12,079 bases of DNA. Source: an uncultured Rheinheimera sp. GTDB lineage: Bacteria; Pseudomonadota; Gammaproteobacteria; Enterobacterales; Alteromonadaceae. The notes under the pieces were generated by a model, which searched no databases, was not told where the DNA came from, and was given only the letters and a program-made list of their open reading frames with translations. Below, piece after piece: positions 6,716-12,079 of this stretch. The DNA lies in NCBI GenBank assembly GCA_943913835.1, contig CALTZU010000104.1, forward strand, positions 1 through 12,079, given 5' to 3'. Position 1 is the stretch's first letter. The number at the start of each line of letters is the position of its first letter. A program made the translations under genes and the position numbers.

Positions 6716-7438
6716 CTAATCAAGGTGCTGCTCCTGCTGTTCTTGTGTTGCTTCAATCTTAAGTTGGCGAGCCAGATAAGCGTCAAATCGGATTAAACGA
6801 GTACCGTGAATTAAAAACGCAGCTAAAGCTGTTGGTATGCCCCAAAGTGCAATATGCAAGGGGTCGGTTTCAATGCCGGATTCGCGTAAAAAGGTATGCA
6901 TTAAAATAATAGCGCCAAAAGCGACAAAAATGTCCTCACCAAAAAACAGCCCTATATTGTCGGTTGCTGCTGACATAGCGCGGATTTTGTATTTAATTTT
7001 ATCCGGCAGGCTTTGGTGTTGTTGCTCAAAAGCTGCTTCTGCCATAGGAGAGAGTAAAGGCCTGACCATTTGTGGATGCCCACCAAGACTGGTCAGGCCT
7101 GCTGCCGCAGTGCTTTCGCGAAGTGCCAGATACACCAGTAGCAAACGTCCTGTAGTGGCGGCTTTAATCTGCTGTATCCAGCTTTGGGCTTTTTCGCGCA
7201 GACCATGACGCTCCAACAGACCAATAACAGCTAAAGGCAGCAACAAAATAAGTGGTAGGTTACGGGTTTTTAAAAAGGCGGTACCCAGAGACTCGAACCA
7301 ACTGATGATCGGCATCTTTACTGCCATGCCAGTAGCAAAGGCTGCCACTGTGACAACCAGAACAGGGTTAAACTTAAATAAAAAGCCAAGCATCACAAAG
7401 GCAATGCCAAGCAAGGGCCAAAGGCTGATATCGTGCAT
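6716..7438 (-). CDS. DUF969 membrane protein, putative permease subunit
   Basis: A 240-residue inner-membrane protein matching the DUF969 family, starting MHDISLWPLLGIAFVMLGFL, with about six hydrophobic segments. Conserved-looking polar stretches include LALRESTAAAGLTSLGGHPQ (about 105–124) and AATDNIGLFFGEDIFVAFG (about 157–175), placed between helices as expected for substrate-lining loops. The C-terminus is hydrophilic and Gln-rich (EATQEQQEQ). The RBS is AGGA (complement of 7445–7448) with 6-nt spacing. It is the first gene of the DUF969–DUF979–pcp operon. The two proteins, each too small for a typical full carrier, probably act together as halves of one transporter; that is inference. 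A possible -10 (TACAAT, complement of about 7466–7471) lies upstream but lacks a good -35. Confidence 0.88.
   Translation of the reverse strand: MHDISLWPLLGIAFVMLGFLFKFNPVLVVTVAAFATGMAVKMPIISWFESLGTAFLKTRNLPLILLLPLAVIGLLERHGLREKAQSWIQQIKAATTGRLLLVYLALRESTAAAGLTSLGGHPQMVRPLLSPMAEAAFEQQHQSLPDKIKYKIRAMSAATDNIGLFFGEDIFVAFGAIILMHTFLRESGIETDPLHIALWGIPTALAAFLIHGTRLIRFDAYLARQLKIEATQEQQEQHLD
7058..7100. repeat. Intragenic 11-bp inverted repeat within the DUF969 gene
   Basis: AGGCCTGACCA (7058–7068) and TGGTCAGGCCT (7090–7100) are perfect reverse complements separated by 21 bases. The intervening sequence can itself form GTGG (7072–7075) with CCAC (7080–7083), so the transcript could fold into a two-tier hairpin. 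It encodes the LTSLGGHPQMVRP stretch of DUF969, so codon constraint could explain part of it. Confidence 0.6.
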
Positions 7439-7771
7439 AAATCATCCTGTTATTGTTGTTATTCAATTGTATTGCTACACAAAAACGCAGTACATAGCGA
7501 GAGCGAAACGGTAAAAAGCTGCACAAAAGCGATACTTCTGCTTATAGAATTTTTCTTTCCATAAGTCGCTGTCAGAACAAAAAAATGATGTGAAATTAGG
7601 CCTCTAAGCCGCGCCCTTACTGATGTTGTATCAAAAGCTCGACTCAGCTAAAAACCCTCGCTATAATGCCGCGTCCTATATAACAGGTCTGGATTGTGTG
7701 CGTAAAGACAGAACCCGGACAAGCGAAAAGATGGCGTAGTGAGACGCCCGATTTGATTTTGAGGTAACAAG
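7439..7771. other. Divergent intergenic region between the DUF969 operon and tig
   Basis: This 333-bp gap holds no credible gene. On the plus strand it contains the tig promoter (7639–7667), a roughly 100-nt tig leader with a small hairpin GGCGT/ACGCC (7733–7737 with 7744–7748), and the tig SD (GAGGT, 7761–7765). On the minus strand only the DUF969 SD and a weak -10-like TACAAT are visible. The remainder (about 7480–7635) is AT-rich with no repeat or operator that I can define. Confidence 0.6.
7639..7667 (+). promoter_or_regulatory. Sigma70-type promoter of tig
   Basis: A perfect -10 hexamer TATAAT (7662–7667) is preceded by TCGACT (7639–7644, four of six matches to TTGACA) at the optimal 17-bp spacing. 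Initiation near 7674 would give a leader of about 98 nt before the tig start codon. Confidence 0.7.
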
Positions 7772-9082
7772 ATGCAAGTTTCTGTTGAGACCACACAGGG
7801 TTTAGAACGCCGTTTGACTATTACTGTACCAGCTGCTGCTATCAGCACTGAAGTTGAAAAAGAATTAAGAAACATTGCGAAAAATCGCCGTGTTGACGGT
7901 TTCCGTCCAGGTAAAGCACCTGTTGCCATGATCAAAAAAATGTTTGGTCTGTCAGTATTGCAAGACGTAGCTTCACGTCAGATGCAAAACCATTTCTATC
8001 AGGCAATCATTGCGAACAAACTGACTCCAGCTGGCGCTCCTACTTTTGCTCCAGGTCAGCTGGCTGAAGGCAAAGACTTAGAATTCGCAGCGACTTTCGA
8101 AGTGTATCCAGAAGTTGAGCTAAACGCTCTGGATAAAATCGAAGTCACTAAGCCAGTGGTTGAAATCACAGCGGATGACTTAGAGACTATGTTAGGTACT
8201 TTGCGTAAGCAACATGCCACATGGGCAAAAACTGACGCTGCAGCAGCTTCTGGTGATCGCGTAGTTATCGATTTCGTTGGTTCTATCGATGGTGAAGAAT
8301 TTGAAGGCGGTAAAGCCTCGGACTTCACTCTGGAAATGGGCCAAGGTCGTATGATCCCTGGTTTTGAAGACGGCATCATCGGCAAAAAAGCGGGCGAAGA
8401 AGTGACAGTTGATGTGACTTTCCCTGCTGAATACCACGCTGAAAACTTAAAAGGCAAAGCTGCAAAATTTGCTGTGACTGTAAAAGCAGTTGAAGCCCAG
8501 CAATTACCCGAAGTGAACGACGAGTTTGCTAAGTTGTTCGGTTTAGCTGACGCTACTGTGGATGCTTTAAAAGTTGAAGTGAAAAAGAACATGGAGCGTG
8601 AGCTGAACAACAGCATCAAAGCTCGTGTTAAAGATCAGGTAATCAAAGGCTTATTAGCAACTCATGAAGTAGAAGTGCCACAGGCTCTGATCGACAGCGA
8701 AATCGATGTATTACGCCGCCAGGCATTACAGCGTTTTGGCAACAATCTGGATCCAAAACAATTACCGGAATTGCCAGCTTCTCTGTTCACTGAACAAGCC
8801 AAAGACCGCGTGAAAGTTGGTCTGTTATTGGGCGAAGTGATCAAAGCCAACAAACTGCAGGTTGAAGACGCCCGCGTTCAGTCTCTGATCGAAACTGTAG
8901 CTTCTGCGTACGAAGATCCACAAGAAGTGGTCCAGTACTACAACAGCAACAAAGAACTGTTACAAGGTATGCGCAATGTTGCTTTAGAAGAACAGGCCAT
9001 TGATCTGGTTCTGACCAAAGCTAAAGTGAAAGAAGAAAAAGCCAAGTTTGATGAGATCATGAATCCACAAGCTGCAAACTAA
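7772..9082 (+). CDS. tig: Trigger factor, ribosome-associated chaperone and peptidyl-prolyl isomerase
   Basis: Trigger factor binds ribosomal protein L23 at the exit tunnel and shields nascent chains; it is cytoplasmic. The 436-residue product is close to E. coli trigger factor (432) and collinear throughout. The N-terminal ribosome-binding domain (about 1–115) contains the signature GFRPGKAP at 43–50. The FKBP-type isomerase domain (about 150–245) includes DRVVIDFVGSIDGEEFEGG and GQGRMIPGFEDGI. The C-terminal helical chaperone domain carries NMERELNNSIKARVK, IDSEIDVLRRQALQRFG and MRNVALEEQAIDLVL. The ATG at 7772 is preceded by GAGGT (7761–7765) with 6-nt spacing, and the MQVSVETTQG start matches the family. 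It heads the tig–clpP–clpX–lon block and ends in its own terminator at 9112–9150. Confidence 0.98.
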   Translation: MQVSVETTQGLERRLTITVPAAAISTEVEKELRNIAKNRRVDGFRPGKAPVAMIKKMFGLSVLQDVASRQMQNHFYQAIIANKLTPAGAPTFAPGQLAEGKDLEFAATFEVYPEVELNALDKIEVTKPVVEITADDLETMLGTLRKQHATWAKTDAAAASGDRVVIDFVGSIDGEEFEGGKASDFTLEMGQGRMIPGFEDGIIGKKAGEEVTVDVTFPAEYHAENLKGKAAKFAVTVKAVEAQQLPEVNDEFAKLFGLADATVDALKVEVKKNMERELNNSIKARVKDQVIKGLLATHEVEVPQALIDSEIDVLRRQALQRFGNNLDPKQLPELPASLFTEQAKDRVKVGLLLGEVIKANKLQVEDARVQSLIETVASAYEDPQEVVQYYNSNKELLQGMRNVALEEQAIDLVLTKAKVKEEKAKFDEIMNPQAAN

Positions 9083-9085
9083 GAT

Positions 9086-9114
9086 TTGACATCTGTTTGT
9101 CAGGCAGTTTTAAT
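9086..9114 (+). promoter_or_regulatory. Near-consensus sigma70 promoter overlapping the tig terminator, probably serving clpP
   Basis: A perfect -35 TTGACA (9086–9091) is followed after exactly 17 bp by TTTAAT (9109–9114, five of six matches). It begins three bases after the tig stop codon. Its -10 overlaps the left arm of the tig terminator hairpin, so initiation about 7 nt downstream (near 9121) would omit most of that arm and yield a clpP mRNA that is not terminated, with a leader of about 130 nt. Confidence 0.65.
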
Positions 9115-9150
9115 GGCTCGAACATCATAGTTCGGGCCATTTTTATTTTA
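9112..9150 (+). terminator. Rho-independent terminator of tig
   Basis: AATGGCTCGAAC (9112–9123) pairs with GTTCGGGCCATT (9130–9141) in a 12-bp stem with one G·U pair and a 6-nt loop (ATCATA), followed by the T-rich tract TTTATTTTA to 9150. Position 30 bases after the tig stop codon and the T-tract make this a classic intrinsic terminator. Confidence 0.9.
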
Positions 9151-9249
9151 TAGCCGTTGTACTTGAAGCAAGCATTCCTGATAGTGTGGTGCAATATCAA
9201 AGACCTGGGCTATATAGGGTCCCCTCTTTTCAATAAAGGAAATCGCATT

Positions 9250-9873
9250 ATGGCATTTGAGCCGAGAATGAATGAGTTAGTGAATGCCTTAGTTCCTATC
9301 GTAATTGAACAAACAGCTAAGGGTGAGCGCTCTTTTGACATTTATTCACGTTTATTAAAAGAACGGGTGATTTTTCTGACTGGCCAGGTGGAAGATCATA
9401 TGGCCAATCTGATAGTCGCCCAGTTGCTATTCTTGGAATCTGAGAACCCGGAAAAAGATATTTATATCTATATCAATTCACCTGGTGGTTCTGTTACTGC
9501 CGGTTTGTCTATTTACGACACCATGCAATACATCAAACCAAATATTGCTACAGTCTGCGTAGGCCAGGCCTGCAGCATGGGCGCTTTTTTATTATCTGGT
9601 GGTACTAAAGGCAAACGCTACTGTTTACCTAATGCCCGCGTCATGATCCATCAGCCTTTGGGTGGTTTCCAGGGCCAGGCTACTGATTTTGAAATTCACG
9701 CCCGGGAAATTCTCTATATTAAAGAGAAGTTAAACCGTTTAATGGCTGAGCATTGTGGAAAAACCTATGAACAGGTTTGCAAAGACACAGAGCGTGATAA
9801 CTTCTTAAGTGCACAACAAGCCTTGGAATATGGCCTAATCGATGCCATATTAACTCAAAGGGATGCAAAGTAA
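9250..9873 (+). CDS. clpP: ATP-dependent Clp protease proteolytic subunit ClpP
   Basis: ClpP forms a barrel of two stacked heptamers and degrades proteins unfolded by ClpX or ClpA. From ATG at 9250 the product is 207 residues, the same as the E. coli precursor. The catalytic triad is intact: S109 in VGQACSMGAFLL, H134 in RVMIHQPLGG and D183 in TERDNFLSA. The oxyanion-region motif INSPGGSVTAGLSIYDTMQY is at 76–95. The frame is open upstream to 9157, but AAGGA (9236–9240) precedes the 9250 ATG with 9-nt spacing and the MAFEPRMNELV start fits a short propeptide, so the extension is rejected. No terminator separates it from clpX 65 bp downstream, so they form a clpPX operon. Transcription probably starts inside the tig terminator; I do not see a clear sigma32 promoter as in E. 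coli. Confidence 0.98.
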   Translation: MAFEPRMNELVNALVPIVIEQTAKGERSFDIYSRLLKERVIFLTGQVEDHMANLIVAQLLFLESENPEKDIYIYINSPGGSVTAGLSIYDTMQYIKPNIATVCVGQACSMGAFLLSGGTKGKRYCLPNARVMIHQPLGGFQGQATDFEIHAREILYIKEKLNRLMAEHCGKTYEQVCKDTERDNFLSAQQALEYGLIDAILTQRDAK

Positions 9874-9882
9874 GTTTAATTC

Positions 9883-9916
9883 AGGGGTGGTGAAGGGCGC
9901 GACGCCGGCCACCTCT
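9883..9916 (+). promoter_or_regulatory. Stem-loop in the clpP–clpX intergenic spacer
   Basis: AGGGGTGG (9883–9890) pairs with CCACCTCT (9909–9916) over 8 bp with one G·U pair. Inside it, GGCG (9896–9899) pairs with CGCC (9903–9906). No T-tract follows, so it is unlikely to be a full terminator; it may be an mRNA processing, stability or attenuation site setting the clpP:clpX ratio. It ends 10 nt before the clpX SD (AGAGGA, 9927–9932). Confidence 0.5.
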
Positions 9917-9938
9917 ATGTAGTGGAAGAGGAAGTTAC

Positions 9939-11213
9939 ATGTCTGATCATCGCTCTGATGGCGAGAAAAGCAGCAAGTTGTTGTATTGCTCTTTTTGCGG
10001 CAAATCACAACATGAAGTGCGCAAACTGATTGCAGGCCCACAGGTCTATATCTGTGATGAATGTGTTGACTTGTGCAACGATATTATTCGCGAAGAAATT
10101 AAAGATATTTCGCCAAAACGCGACAGCAATAAATTGCCGGTGCCTAAAGAGATCCGTGCTCACCTCGATGACTATGTCATAGGTCAGGAGCATGCGAAAA
10201 AAGTTCTGGCTGTAGCTGTCTACAACCACTACAAACGTTTACGCAGCATGCAGAATAAACAGGACGTGGAACTGAGCAAAAGTAATATTTTGCTGATTGG
10301 TCCTACAGGTAGCGGTAAAACTTTGTTGGCCGAAACCTTAGCCCGCTTGCTGGATGTGCCATTTACTATGGCTGATGCCACCACCCTAACTGAAGCCGGT
10401 TATGTCGGTGAAGATGTGGAAAACATCATCCAGAAATTGCTGCAAAAATGTGATTACGATGTCGAAAAGGCCCAGCGTGGTATCGTCTATATTGACGAAA
10501 TCGATAAAATATCCCGCAAGTCTGATAATCCGTCTATTACGCGTGACGTATCAGGTGAAGGGGTGCAGCAAGCGCTGCTGAAACTGATAGAAGGAACCAT
10601 AGCTTCAGTTCCGCCTCAGGGAGGCCGTAAACACCCACAACAAGAGTTTTTACAGGTTGACACATCCAAGATCCTGTTTATCTGTGGTGGCGCTTTTGCT
10701 GGTTTGGATAAAGTCATTGAGCAGCGTTGTGCCAAAGGCTCGGGTATAGGTTTTGCCGCTGAAGTACGGGCGACGTCACAAAGTCGTACTCTGACCGAAA
10801 GCTTTAAAGATGTAGAACCGGAAGATTTAGTCAAATACGGTTTAATTCCGGAGTTTATTGGCCGTTTGCCTGTGGTGGCGACTTTAACCGAACTGGATCT
10901 GGCTGCATTGATGCAAATACTGAGTGAGCCCAAAAACGCTCTGGTGAAACAGTTTGGCGCCTTATTCCAGATGGAAGATGTCGAACTGGAGTTCCGCGAA
11001 GATGCGCTGAAAGCCATAGCGCAAAAAGCAATGGAACGTAAAACCGGTGCCCGTGGATTACGCTCAATCGTTGAAAATGTCTTGCTGGATACCATGTACG
11101 ATTTACCGTCTATGGAACATGTCAGCAAAGTAGTGATTGATGAAACAGTGATCCGTGGTGAGTCTCAACCCATATTGATCTACGAAACAGTGGAAGCAGC
11201 CGCTTCTCAGTAA
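9939..11213 (+). CDS. clpX: ATP-dependent Clp protease ATP-binding subunit ClpX
   Basis: ClpX is the AAA+ hexameric unfoldase that recognises tagged substrates and threads them into ClpP. The 424-residue length equals the E. coli protein. The N-terminal zinc-binding domain has C17, C20, C39 and C42 (YCSFC...YICDEC). The AAA+ core shows Walker A GPTGSGKT (121–128), pore loop 1 GYVG (154–157), Walker B IVYIDEID (182–189), the RKH loop (230–232) and the ClpP-docking IGF tripeptide (270–272 in GSGIGFAAEVR). Sensor II is in GARGLRSIVENVLLDTMYD. The start at 9939 is supported by AGAGGA six bases upstream. It follows clpP by 65 bp without a terminator and ends at the large palindrome 11221–11267. 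All functional loops are intact. Confidence 0.98.
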   Translation: MSDHRSDGEKSSKLLYCSFCGKSQHEVRKLIAGPQVYICDECVDLCNDIIREEIKDISPKRDSNKLPVPKEIRAHLDDYVIGQEHAKKVLAVAVYNHYKRLRSMQNKQDVELSKSNILLIGPTGSGKTLLAETLARLLDVPFTMADATTLTEAGYVGEDVENIIQKLLQKCDYDVEKAQRGIVYIDEIDKISRKSDNPSITRDVSGEGVQQALLKLIEGTIASVPPQGGRKHPQQEFLQVDTSKILFICGGAFAGLDKVIEQRCAKGSGIGFAAEVRATSQSRTLTESFKDVEPEDLVKYGLIPEFIGRLPVVATLTELDLAALMQILSEPKNALVKQFGALFQMEDVELEFREDALKAIAQKAMERKTGARGLRSIVENVLLDTMYDLPSMEHVSKVVIDETVIRGESQPILIYETVEAAASQ

Positions 11214-11220
11214 ATAAATT

Positions 11221-11273
11221 GGGGTCAGAGTAAAATTAAGTCTGCGATTTAATTTTACTCTGACCCCATTTTT
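11221..11273 (+). terminator. Long perfect palindrome (REP-like element) acting as clpX terminator
   Basis: GGGGTCAGAGTAAAATTAA (11221–11239) and its exact reverse complement (11249–11267) form a 19-bp perfect stem. Inside, G·T, T-A and C-G pairs (11240–11242 with 11246–11248) extend it to 22 bp with a 3-nt loop (TGC). T11220–A11268 adds one more outer pair and TTTTT (11269–11273) follows directly. It begins 8 bases after the clpX stop codon. It therefore has intrinsic terminator form, yet the stem is far longer than needed. The GGGGTCAGAGTAAAATT word resembles repetitive palindromes found dispersed in gammaproteobacterial genomes, some linked to RAYT/Y1-type transposases; that link is recalled, not tested. 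Only one copy is in this window. Confidence 0.8.
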
Positions 11274-11286
11274 ACTGCGCTAACTC

Positions 11287-11314
11287 ATTGAAGTGATATA
11301 AACAGCCCCCATAT
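11287..11314 (+). promoter_or_regulatory. Sigma32 (RpoH) heat-shock promoter of lon
   Basis: ATTGAAG (11287–11293, five of seven matches to the CTTGAAA -35) and CCCCATAT (11307–11314, full match to the CCCCATNT -10) are separated by 13 bp, within the sigma32 range. The -10 and following bases (CCCCATATACTG) closely resemble the E. coli lon heat-shock promoter as I recall it. It lies between the clpX terminator and the lon start. Confidence 0.85.
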
Positions 11315-11360
11315 ACTGTTGAATCATGTCACCTGCAGTAAATAATTCGAGAGAGATTTC

Positions 11361-12079
11361 ATGACAGTAGCAAAGACTGAACGTTTGCATATGCCTGTAT
11401 TGGCATTAAGAGACGTGGTCGTTTATCCGCATATGGTGATCCCGCTGTTTGTTGGCCGGGCTAAATCCATCAAATGCCTGGATGCCGCGATGGAAAAAGA
11501 GAAACAAATCTTTTTAGTTGCGCAAAAAGACGCCACGCTGGATGACCCTAAAGATTCTGATCTGTATCGGGTTGGTACTGTCGCCACTATTTTGCAATTG
11601 CTCAAGCTTCCGGACGGCACCGTCAAAGTGCTGGTGGAAGGGGGCAAGCGTGCTCAATTGGTAGAATTTACCGACACAGAAGATACTTTCGCCGCTTATG
11701 TTGATTTAATTCCGACACCGGAAATGGACAGCCGCGAGCAGGAAGTGATTTTGCGCTCAGCAGTGAATCAGTTTGAAGGTTATATCAAGCTGAATAAAAA
11801 AATCCCGCCTGAGGTGCTGACCGCGCTTTCTGGTATTGATGACGCTGCACGTCTGGCCGATACCATGGCGGCTCATATGCCGTTAAAAGTGGACGACAAG
11901 CAGAAGGTGCTGGAAATCATTGATGTGACGGAACGATTAGAGTTCCTGATGGCGATGATGGAAAGTGAAATCGATATTCTGCAGGTGGAACGTCGTATTC
12001 GCAGCCGTGTTAAAAAGCAGATGGAAAAAAGCCAGCGCGAGTATTACCTGAATGAGCAAATGAAAGCCATTCAGCGTGA
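11361..12079 (+). CDS. lon: ATP-dependent protease Lon, N-terminal part (3' end outside window)
   Basis: Lon is a homohexameric cytoplasmic AAA+ serine protease (Ser–Lys dyad) that degrades misfolded and regulatory proteins. The window contains 239 codons plus two bases of a gene that is about 784 codons in E. coli. The product starts MTVAKTERLHMPVLALRDVV and includes RDVVVYPHMVIPLFVGR (17–33), LPDGTVKVLVEGGKRA and a helical stretch ending REYYLNEQMKAIQR, all characteristic of the Lon substrate-binding (LAN) domain and its following coiled helix. The ATPase and protease domains would follow outside the window. The ATG at 11361 is preceded by a GAGAGAGA purine run (11349–11356), a rather weak SD. 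Expression is likely heat-inducible from the sigma32 promoter just upstream, and separated from clpX by the palindromic terminator. No frameshift or internal stop is seen. Confidence 0.97.
   Translation, partial: MTVAKTERLHMPVLALRDVVVYPHMVIPLFVGRAKSIKCLDAAMEKEKQIFLVAQKDATLDDPKDSDLYRVGTVATILQLLKLPDGTVKVLVEGGKRAQLVEFTDTEDTFAAYVDLIPTPEMDSREQEVILRSAVNQFEGYIKLNKKIPPEVLTALSGIDDAARLADTMAAHMPLKVDDKQKVLEIIDVTERLEFLMAMMESEIDILQVERRIRSRVKKQMEKSQREYYLNEQMKAIQR

Noticed and set aside
6715..6786. Longer start for the DUF979 protein
   Set aside because: It would overlap the DUF969 gene by 71 bases and adds charged sequence unlike the family start; the ATG at 6714 begins the hydrophobic first helix.
7699..7740. 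Possible 13-residue leader peptide (GTG start) in the tig 5' region
   Set aside because: There is no SD before the GTG, no regulatory codon run, and such short frames occur by chance.
8056..8619. 187-codon minus-strand open frame opposite tig
   Set aside because: It is antisense to a fully supported gene, is low-complexity Ser/Ala/Thr-rich and lacks an SD or family match.
9162..9168. CTTGAAG as a sigma32 -35 element for clpP
   Set aside because: No CCCCAT-like -10 occurs 11–16 bp downstream; the CCCCTC at 9221–9226 is far too distant.
9157..9249. Upstream in-frame extension of ClpP (31 extra residues)
   Set aside because: The added residues are not ClpP-like, the alternative start has no SD, and the ATG at 9250 has AAGGA nearby and gives the normal 207 residues.
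10616..11128. 170-codon minus-strand open frame opposite clpX
   Set aside because: It lies entirely within the intact ClpX gene and shows composition expected of an antisense shadow.
12077..12079. TGA at the window end as a premature stop in lon
   Set aside because: It is out of frame; the lon reading frame has CGT at 12075–12077 and then an incomplete GA- codon.

Overview
The window looks like a chromosomal segment of a gammaproteobacterium, most probably from the Rheinheimera/Alishewanella/Shewanella-type (Alteromonadales–Chromatiales) neighbourhood. The evidence is the canonical tig–clpP–clpX–lon order, proteins very close in length and motif content to their E. coli counterparts, a moderate GC content and a lon heat-shock promoter of enterobacterial type. 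The genus is an inference from general resemblance, not from a search.

Layout. (1) 1–2081, minus strand: the N-terminal ~693 residues of a secreted amidohydrolase-family protein, with a signal peptide, about ten PD40/TolB-like beta-propeller repeats and the start of the amidohydrolase domain; its 3' end lies outside the window. (2) 2207–4643, plus strand: a compact operon of a DUF1289 small four-cysteine protein, an MgtC/SapB membrane protein (4-nt overlap) and a CPA2 (Kef-type) cation:proton antiporter with a C-terminal RCK/TrkA-N domain. It ends at an 11-bp perfect hairpin shared with the convergent gene. (3) 4679–5114, minus strand: sugE/gdx, a guanidinium exporter, preceded by a well-formed guanidine-II (mini-ykkC) riboswitch and a sigma70-type promoter. 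(4) 5130–7438, minus strand: DUF969–DUF979–pcp, a probable two-subunit membrane permease next to pyroglutamyl-peptidase I, consistent with pyroglutamyl-peptide/5-oxoproline use. (5) 7439–7771: divergent intergenic region with the tig promoter. (6) 7772–12079, plus strand: trigger factor, ClpP, ClpX and the first 239 codons of Lon, the protein-folding and ATP-dependent proteolysis block.

The regulatory layer holds most of the interest. It includes the two-hairpin guanidine-II riboswitch with a possible anti-Shine-Dalgarno segment, and a near-consensus promoter whose start point would fall inside the tig terminator, so that clpP transcripts would escape it. There is also a conserved stem-loop between clpP and clpX, a very long (22-bp stem) REP-like palindrome serving as the clpX terminator, and an excellent sigma32 promoter in front of lon. 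The least characterised protein system is the DUF969/DUF979/Pcp module. I see no CRISPR array, tRNA, rRNA, transposase gene, phage gene or obvious new defence system.
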